64,000 nt of DNA from Phoenix dactylifera. Its lineage: Eukaryota > Streptophyta > Magnoliopsida > Arecales > Arecaceae. How positions within the stretch are numbered: the stretch's first letter is position 1; each line of letters opens with the position of its first letter. The stretch is taken from assembly GCF_009389715.1 (NCBI RefSeq), contig NC_052397.1, forward strand, positions 12,963,355-13,027,354. Reading direction: 5' to 3'. A program made the position numbers and the translations under genes. Below are positions 56,117 to 64,000 of this stretch, in pieces. Below the pieces are notes generated by a model that saw only the letters and a list, made by a program, of their open reading frames with translations, did not search any database and had not been told where the DNA came from.

Positions 56117-56972
56117 TACCCTTCAGTGTCCTCCCATATCCTAAAATCATTGAATGCACAAAATGCAGCATAACATATTTGTGAATTTATATTGGAAATG
56201 ATTTGAGGAACCCAACAAATGTTGTGTGAAAAATTTATATTTTTCTTTTAAAAAAAGTATGAAAATATATGTTATTTTGCCCTATTGTCTTTATACCAAA
56301 TGACCCAAAATGTCATGCAACAATTACATGCACCAGATAAGTCATGCAAATGCTACCCCTCCTTGCTCCATGCAAATTTTTGAAAGTTACTTGAGACAAG
56401 CAAGTTAGGATTCATGTGAAACCTTATATTAGGAGGAATTTATGATCCTAGTACTTCATCTTATAGTTAAGCTTCATCCTCCATCTTGAATACCTAAATC
56501 TCGAGTTGAATACCTAAAATTGAACCGGTGTAGTCCTTTTTCTTACATTAAATGTAGAAAAAGTAAATTTTACAAGAAAATACATGCAAAACAATTTTAT
56601 TTTGCATCCGAAGCGATCGCGAAAATCTGTCAATCCTATCCAGATCTATAGAATGCCACATTGGTTGTCACATTAGCCAAGTTTTTTATATTGTTCAGGT
56701 TGGGCCATCAGGGCAATCATATCAAAATTTGAGCAATCCTATTTTCTTAGGAAAAAAAATTGAAAATTTGAGCTATTCTTAGTCCAAGCCTGTCAATTGT
56801 GCATCCCTATTGAATGGGTGGTGGTTTGAAGATAGGTTTGTAGAATATGCGTTGCCTCAGCTGCTAGAAGAAAAAAAGTACTTATGACTGTTATGTGAGG
56901 CAACACAATGGCAGCAAGATGGAAATCTTTGTTTGAATGGAAGAATTATGCTCAAAGATAATTTTTTAGGAT
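56117..56972. other. Intergenic; no gene seen
   Basis: AT-rich with no recognisable coding or repeat boundary. Confidence 0.4.
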
Positions 56973-56981
56973 TATAAGAAA

Positions 56982-57420
56982 GGTTTTTTTTTGCATGGAT
57001 ATCCTTCTAAAAATTCAAATTTACGTGAATACTCTTTTAAAATTTATATTTATTATATACCCTCATAAAACACTTTGTACACAAATACTTCTAATATAAC
57101 AGTTCTTCTAACACCGTTAATAATAACCATATTTATTTTAATTAAAAATAAAATAAAAATTTAAAATTATTTTTATCCTCCATCACGATCGTCCTATAAA
57201 TATATTTTTTTGCACATCGTATTTTAATTATTTTAATTTGAAACTGTTAATTTTTTAACGACATTATGTGACGTGGGTACATATATAAAAACAAGAATAA
57301 AAAAAAAGAGTAGAACAGCAAAATAAGTGTTTTATAAGATTATATATATGTAAATATTAATTTTAGGAAGATATTCATTCAAAATTAGATATTTAAAAGG
57401 GTATTCATGCAAAAAAATCC
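56982..57420. mobile_element. Long-TIR MULE-like MITE
   Basis: The left end reads GGTTTTTTTTTTGCATGGAT then ATCCTTCTAAA. The reverse complement of the right end reads GGATTTTTTTGCATGAATAC then CCTTTTAAA. Similarity between the arms continues for about 100 bp to AAAACACTT. The flanking 9-mers TATAAGAAA (56973-56981) and TATAAAATA (57421-57429) agree at 7 of 9 positions and may be a decayed 9-bp target duplication. No coding region. Confidence 0.6.
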
Positions 57421-57429
57421 TATAAAATA

Positions 57430-59640
57430 TGATCTATGCTGCTAATGTTGATGCTTGAGATCTATAATTTAAATGGAAGAAAAATGATGTTAAATAATTT
57501 TCTCAAAAGATGCTCATCGATAATTGTTAGGACTATGGAAAGTTAATATAAGAAAATGAATCTAGGAAGTAGTGACAAAATTCCCTTGGATTATGCTGCT
57601 TGTTTAGGTGACCATCAAGCTTAGTTTCAAGCTAAGAAAGTAAAAATTAATTGAAACTCTCCAGTGATGGGTTGTCACCTTGTGACGCACATTCACCTTC
57701 TCTCGTTGGGTGTGAACTGGCAAAATCTCCTCGGCTCGCAAGCGAGGCCGCGTGAGAGCGACTTGTTATGACCTACCCCTTCTAGAAATCAAAATTTGAT
57801 CTTGCTCCCCCCTCGCTTACAAAATTCTTGGAATATTCTACAAGAAAAGAATATGCTTCAGCCGGATATTCTTACACAGATTCTCTGATGAGTCGGTCGC
57901 AGTGTGGTAAAAATTAGCCATTGTTTTTGTCCTGAGAAATTTTTTTCTTTTCAAATAAGCCCCTTACTTATCTCTAATTAGATAAAGATCTTTCATTAAA
58001 CCCTTCACTCATATATCTCCTTGGTCCCTGAGGCATCTCGCAATGTTCATGCCTAGCAACATGGTATTAATTAGATGAACTTCTTAGCTTTAATCGCTCT
58101 CTTCTCTTTATTGTTGAGACTGAGAATTCTTTTCTCTAATATTGTTATAGACTATTTATATGACACATTAACATCTAAGTAAGCACCTAGAGATGAAAGT
58201 CTATATACTTAGAAAGCATGTCATTATTCCATTCCAGTTACACTTACCGCTTGCTATATTGTCAATTCAATGGGAGAACTTACATCTAATTATTTGTTTG
58301 ACTGAAACTAGATGGTTAGTCTTTCTATAATTTATCATGTATGTTTTGTTTTGCATATAGCTAGATTTTGTTTTACACATAAACTACGGCCAAATATAAT
58401 TGGTTATTTAAACTAAGACATAATACATGCCTAAGTTGGAGGGCTTAAATGCAAAATGATAGTTAGGTAAGACTTAATTTTTTATTTCTCCTATCATGTA
58501 TGGACCTTAAGCATATTTCTTAAGTTTAAGATAGGAACTATGATCAAGCACTTCACCTCAATTTATGTTAATAATCCTCTTCTATCCGATTAAAGTTAAC
58601 GAAGAACTTAACTTTTTAACTTTCAAAGCTTGATAAACTAAAAGCATAATTGCATAAATTGGATTTCACCAACTTGATTTCACAAATATGATTTTCAAAG
58701 TATTGTTATTTCTTCCATGCATGTGAGAGAACGAAAAAAAATTAAGCAACTATAGAAGTAAAAATTTAGGTCTAAAAGAAGAAAAAGAGATAATATGGTT
58801 AATTTAGTATACTGAAGTTACTAATAAATCAAATGATAACTAACATAGTTTAATTTTGTTTATTTTATGTAAAAAAATCAACTTACATATCACCACATAT
58901 CTTTTCATTCGATTCCTAAATAATAATAATAATTTCAAGAAAATATTAAATGGCAATAAAAGAAGGCAGAAATACATGCTTGTCGTATATACTTCTTTCC
59001 ATCTGATATCTGAAAGTCAATAATAGATCATATGAATGATCCATTAGAGGACCAACAATTACATGGCACTCATGTATGTTGCCTCGAGTGCATCCACCAC
59101 ATAAATTTCTTCTACGTGTCAAATAGACATTGAACACCTTTTCTTTTTTAGTGCCAAAATTTAGGAGCTCCCTGCAAAAATGCTCAAACTTCATGTCCTT
59201 ACATGTAATATATATATATTTTGATAATATCTCGCTATATTTTTACTCTTTTTAGTCCACCGAGGTGACCGGCCTCCGATGCCACACCGATCCAAAATAA
59301 CGCGGTGAAGTAAAAGGGTGGTTGTCCAAATTGGACTCCTCTAGGGTTTTCTCTCACCGCACCGCTTCAAAAGCGAATTCCGTCCCAACCTCTGCCTCTC
59401 GTTTTTCCCCTCCTCATAAAACGAATCCTCAACTCCTCCGTCCCAATTCCCTTCTCCTCCGACCTCTTCCCGTCATCACATGGCTCTGCGCTTCTCCGGA
59501 CGATTCGATGCCGTCTGCTCTTCCTTGATACCCAATTTTTCCTCTATCGCCTTCGAATCCCTCCTCTGTAGCTCTAGATTGTTCCCCGCTTCCTCGTCTC
59601 GGATCCATCGCGCCAAACCCTGGTTCTGACGTCTCGGAGC
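57430..59640. other. Intergenic and upstream region of the IFRD gene
   Basis: No gene was recognised between 57430 and about 59250. A GC-richer patch at 57670-57790 is not identifiable. From about 59300 the DNA becomes pyrimidine-rich (CTCCTCCGACCTC and similar), as in a plant 5' UTR, leading to the ATG at 59648. An 82-codon minus-strand frame at 58946-59194 has no known domain. Confidence 0.4.
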
Positions 59641-59647
59641 TCTCGCC

Positions 59648-62600
59648 ATGGGAAAGGGTGAGTGAATCGCTTTCAATTCTCGTCCTATCGATTGAATATT
59701 ACTGTTTGATGGCTTATTTTGGAGAAAAGATCGGATTTTTTGGCTCTAATTTGATAAAGATTTGATCTTGGATTTGGATTAGGTCATAGTTTGGTTGAAT
59801 TGGGTTCTGAGATGGTTTCCCCCATCATTGGAGTCTGTTTGTTTGATTCTTTTTTCATTGATTAGAAAAAAAAGGATAGCTTTTGATGGAGATGATAATT
59901 GTTCAGGTAACCGACGCAAGGTTCGTGCTGATGAGTTTGACAGCAGTGATGCTGATAGCGTGAGTTCTACTTCGACGGCTTTGTCTGAGCTAACGCTGGC
60001 TGACGAGACCGAGCACGTGAACTCTCTCGAGTTCGTGCTAGAAAAGTACATCGATGCTCTCTACGAAAAGAGGTATCTCTTCATGTTCTTTGCTCACCAA
60101 ATGCTGTCTTGTTTTCCCCCAACTATTTGAATTTGGCTTTTAAATTGATGTAGAATAATTTATGTTGTTCTGCGTCTTCAGTTTCAAAACCATATGAAGG
60201 TGATCGTTATTATTTCTAGACGAGTATATTTGAATTAATACTGCAGCATTGGTTAGGAATTTATTGCATATGACATAAAAGGTGCCTACCAAGAATTTAA
60301 TATATGATCTTCAATATCCTGATACTGATACCTGTTGCATGAATATGAGTTATGAATTTCATATCTCTTCTAAGAAAGTACTAGAATAGTCTATTATGTG
60401 TGAGAAGGTTTGGTTCTCTATAGATATCAGGCCACTCTTTGATTGCCTGTTTAATATGATGCAGACCTACAACATTCTCCAACTTCAAGTAACTAGTGTG
60501 TAGGTTAAGTGATTAATGTAGTACCAAAAATGCACTTAAGAACTTTAGATAAAAATAAACACGAGCTTTTCTCTGTTTTTGCCAATTTTTTTAGAGTGTC
60601 CTATCAAGTAATCATGCAACAGAACATAATAGAGGGTCAAGCTTCAACTCTTTATCAACAAAATAAAAGGTGAAAGGGGCCTGTGGTGCTTCAACCCTTT
60701 ATTAACAATTTGAAAGGTGAAAGGGACCTATAATTTATGAACAAACTGAAGAGGATTATGGAAAATAATATTCTATGCCAATAAAAACTTTCTGACTGTT
60801 TTTCTAAGAAACGAAATACTCAATGACATAGATCTCTATACCTTGTATTATGCTTTTAATGACTTTGATATCTCTTCTTCCACCTCCCACCATGCAACAT
60901 TTAGGGAACATTAAAACTTAATAGCTTGAAAGACCTGTAAATCTTAAAAATACTTTCAAACATGTGTCTATCAAACATATATCTGTTTGTCTTTTTTTTT
61001 TTGATGAACTACATTTTCTGTTTGTCGTGTACTATGTTTTATAAAGACTGGAAGTAGTAGTCTTATGAATTGTAAAATTGCACATCTGCAACATAGATTA
61101 TGACATGGACAAGTAGGTTTTATGTTCATTTTGAATTCCAGATTCTCATGTTCTTTCCTGTTCGACATGCAACACAGACTAGAGGTGTCATCGCTTTTGA
61201 AATTTGCACATGGATGAAAATATCTTTGTCTGGCACAATCTTATGATATTTAACAATAAATCTTAAAAATACTTTCAAACATGTATCTATCAAACATATA
61301 TCTGTTTGTCTTTTTTTTTGATGAACTACATATTCTATTTGTCGTGTACTATGATTTAGAAAGACTGGAAGAAGTAGTGTCTTATGAATTGTAAAATTGC
61401 GCATCTGCAACATCGAATATTTAAAAGTAGGTTTTATGTTCATTTTGAATTCCAGATTCTCATATTCTTTCCTGTTTGGCATGCAACAAACACTAGAGGT
61501 GTTGTCGCTTTTGAAATTTGCACATGGATGAAAATATCTTGGTCTGGCACAATCTTATGATATTTAACAATAAAATTACTTGTGTGTAAAAATTTCCAAG
61601 AGATAGCAAAAGAAAAGGATAGAGTCTCTTCCTGCTTATTGTTGCCAGTTGGATGGATTGGACAACAGAAATTATGCTTTGCAATAAAAATTCAATGGGA
61701 ATGACCCAGTTTTTCTATTCTAATATTTGGTGACTCTGCAATTGCCACGATTTTTGGTTTGAGCAGCCTTAGTAATTGGTTGGTATTCTGTTGAAAGTCA
61801 AGAATTCCTGGCTGGATTTGTCAAATGAGTTGAGAAGCTATATGATGAATGGGTATTAAGAAATTAATTTGTAGATGATAGTACTCCCGCAATATGTTTG
61901 TAAAATATACACTTATATGAACTCTACCATCTTGATCATTATTGAATTTACTGCATGGTCTACTTGCTATGATCTATATTTTCTTATATATGTGATTTCA
62001 CATCATATATTGTGCTTTATATTGATATCGAAAATCGTGCAATTATTACTGCTTTTTATAAGTTGGAGCTGATAAAAAATTGCTTGTTGTATATAAAGGG
62101 GATCTACGAGGGAGACGGCTTTGTCAGGGCTTGTCGATGCCTTTGAAGGTCACGTGCTCGCTACGTTTGTGGAAAACAAGTAAGCTGATCCTATTCGACC
62201 AAGTTTTTGTAATGTTTTGCTGGTAATCATATAGATGACTTGTTAAATATTTGCTGAGTCTGTGGAAGTTAGCATGCAAGAACGTAAGTGGGAAAGTAGA
62301 GAATCAGACACACAGACATACTCCTTTAGTTTTTAATAATTTTATATTCTGGATTTGCTAGTTTCATCTGCTGTTTTGAGACTGGTTTCACACATAGGGG
62401 TCTAATTTGTATCCACTCTTAATGTTTGGACACATCTGGTTTAACCATCTTGTGTATTGGATACCACCCAGTTGAGCAGTATGGAAGCTTCTGTTTGCAC
62501 AATAGCACATTGCAACCTTTTTTTTTCACTTGATCAATAGCAACCTGAAGTTAACATGCTGTTTTGCAATAGTTTAGTCTCATAATGCATTTTAACTGGT

Positions 62601-63966
62601 GTCTTGTTTTAAAAACATCTCTTTTTCCTGTCATATGGAATGTAAGTATTTTATTAATAAAAATGAGATTTTTTTCCTTCAAGTCCAGTTATCTGTGATG
62701 CATTATGCTGTTATGTAATCTGGGTTATCTTGTACTTATTTTTACATCTTTATATACTTTGCTGCAGATGTATTACTTTATTGCACCAATGCATCAATTC
62801 AGTCAAAAGGGGATCTACTAAGGAGAATTGCTTAGCTTCCAGGGCCATTGGTAAGCCTCTAATCCTTTTGAAGTAGTGCTTTTATTTTGATCAGCTGCCA
62901 ATTTTGTTTTACTATGTGGTGCTCTTGTTTGAAGGATTGCTGGCCATTACTGTTGGTGCTGGAACAAGTGCACATGAAATAATGGAGGAGTCAGTGCCAC
63001 AACTATCTCGAGCTCTTAGATCTGCGTCTGATGCACTCAAGATATCCGTATGCCCAGTTTTTAACTCCAGATTTGCTTTTCTCCAGCTCTTTGTGGACCA
63101 TTCATGTACATGCTGCTTTTTAAAATTGATTCTCTGTTGTAGGTACTGGATTGCTTATCCGTCATCACTTTTGTTGGTGCAAATGATTTGGCTGAAACTG
63201 AAACATCTTTGAAAATCATGTGGGAAGTGATTCATCCAAAATCAGTCTCCAATGTACGTAAGCATGTTGTTAGTTTCCAGTTGAGTGTGATTTGCAAATT
63301 TGTGCACTGTGCAGCTGTGTTTAGGTTTTCATGTTATATATTATAAATTTTAATAAATGGGATCCCATTTATACCATCTTGCTGTCTGCACCATGCATAC
63401 TGAGAATAACATTGTTTTCTGCTTTTTTTTCTTAAAGGTTGGGCCTTTGAAAAAGCCTAGTTCTGCTGTATTAGCAGCAGCCATATCTGCATGGTCATTT
63501 CTTCTGACAACCATCAGTAGCTGGAGAATTAATCCTGATACTTGGAAGGAGTAAGTGGAAATCTCTATTGCTTGTTTTCACTTTTTTTGACCAATGAATT
63601 AGATTTTTTTTCTAAGTGATTATAACAATCTGCTTTAACAATTTGTTTTAGGTCAATTTCATTCCTGTCTACTCTATTGGAAGCGGATAATCGTTATGAT
63701 CGTTCAGTTCGTATTGCTGCTGGTGAAGCAATAGCACTTTTTTTCGAGTTAGGGATACTGGACATGTCCTATAATGAGGAGAGTGGTATTGAGAGTTTTG
63801 ATGATGAGGTCTCAAAGCGCCGTACCGTTACATATATGCAATCAATGAAGGCAAAAATATCAGGTCAAGTTTATAACCTTTCTATGGAGGCAGGGGGTAA
63901 AGGTGCTGACAAGAAAAATCTTAATGATCAGCGAGAATTGTTTCAGAAATTTGGGATTTTTTCCAG
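59648..63966 (+). CDS. IFRD-family (interferon-related developmental regulator) protein, 5' part, 8 exons seen
   Basis: IFRD proteins are alpha-helical (ARM/HEAT-like) nuclear or cytoplasmic regulators. Plant members exist, but the molecular role is not settled. Coding exons are 59648-59657, 59907-60072, 62099-62179, 62768-62850, 62935-63047, 63143-63253, 63438-63550 and 63652-63966. All are bounded by GT..AG and in phase, giving the first 330 residues; the gene runs off the right edge. The protein begins MGKGNRRKVRADEFDSSDAD, a basic then acidic/serine-rich tail, and enters the IFRD domain with LEKYIDALYEKRGSTRETAL, then GLVDAFEGH, LLHQCINSVKRGSTKENCLA, GLLAITVGAG, SVPQLSRALRS, KKPSSAVLAAAISAWSFLL and LLEADNRYDRSVRIAAGEAI. 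The tiny 10-nt first coding exon is supported by the MGKxN start typical of the family. The C-terminal IFRD_C part is outside the window. Confidence 0.92.
60940..61568. repeat. Tandem duplication (period about 318 bp) in IFRD intron 2
   Basis: The block starting AATCTTAAAAATACTTTCAA and running through TATCTGTTTGTC, GGAAG(A)AGTAGTG, GATTCTCAT and GATGAAAATATCTT to AATCTTATGATATTTAACAA occurs at 60941-61258 and again at 61259 to about 61568. Differences are few and include small indels. The two overlapping minus-strand open frames (60971-61168 and 61126-61482) are simply the two copies. Confidence 0.85.
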
Positions 63967-64000
63967 GTACTTTTTTGTCTCTCTAATATAGTATATCTAG

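Noticed and set aside
58946..59194. 82-aa minus-strand frame with CGGCTRGN
   Set aside because: No family recognised and AT-rich surroundings. Kept out as a gene for lack of support.

Overview
This window is plant nuclear DNA. The genes carry GT..AG introns, some of them kilobases long, and the families are plant ones: an N-terminally regulated ACA-type Ca2+-ATPase, a D-type cyclin with an LxCxE motif, and an IFRD-family protein. The space between genes is filled with plant transposable elements. The AT-rich introns and the mix of TRIM, Ty1/copia, CACTA, Tourist-like and MULE-like elements suggest a monocot with moderate gene density, perhaps a palm. That species guess is inference; the sequence alone does not settle it.

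Three host genes can be read exon by exon. (1) 11128-19894 (+): a seven-exon ACA Ca2+-ATPase of 1020 codons, complete, with a 4.3-kb first intron that separates the calmodulin-binding N-terminus from the pump body. (2) 28765-30161 (-): a five-exon D-type cyclin of 329 aa, complete. (3) 59648 to beyond the right edge (+): the first eight coding exons of an IFRD-family protein. The three are unrelated in pathway (calcium transport, cell-cycle entry, a regulator of the IFRD class) and share no obvious regulation.

The rest is mobile DNA in layers. 1-11 kb: a short LTR-bounded non-autonomous element (about 1150-2825), degenerate repeats, and an LTR-like repeat (about 9890-10412) just upstream of the Ca2+-ATPase. 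21.4-26.9 kb: a Ty1/copia element (LTRs, PBS, gag-pol with many stops) abutting an older copia remnant on the other strand. 32-34.7 kb: a MULE-like MITE and a TRIM with perfect 5-bp target duplications. 37 kb: a second copy of the LTR-like repeat. 41.8-43.6 kb: a non-autonomous CACTA element and a Tourist-like MITE, each with a matching target-site duplication. 43.9-52.5 kb: an 8.6-kb CACTA (En/Spm, CMC) transposon carrying both a TNP2/TNPD-type transposase gene (broken) and a TNPA-type gene, with subterminal repeats. 53.4-54.5 kb: a copia element with most of gag-pol deleted. 55.2-56.1 kb: a solo LTR with a 5-bp target duplication. 57 kb: another long-TIR element.

I see no CRISPR array, no operon-like system, no rRNA or tRNA gene, and nothing I would call a new molecular system. 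The most useful observations are the well-bounded elements, the pattern of stop codons in the copia and CACTA coding regions (all explicable by C-to-T or G-to-A changes), and the insertions within or next to host genes.
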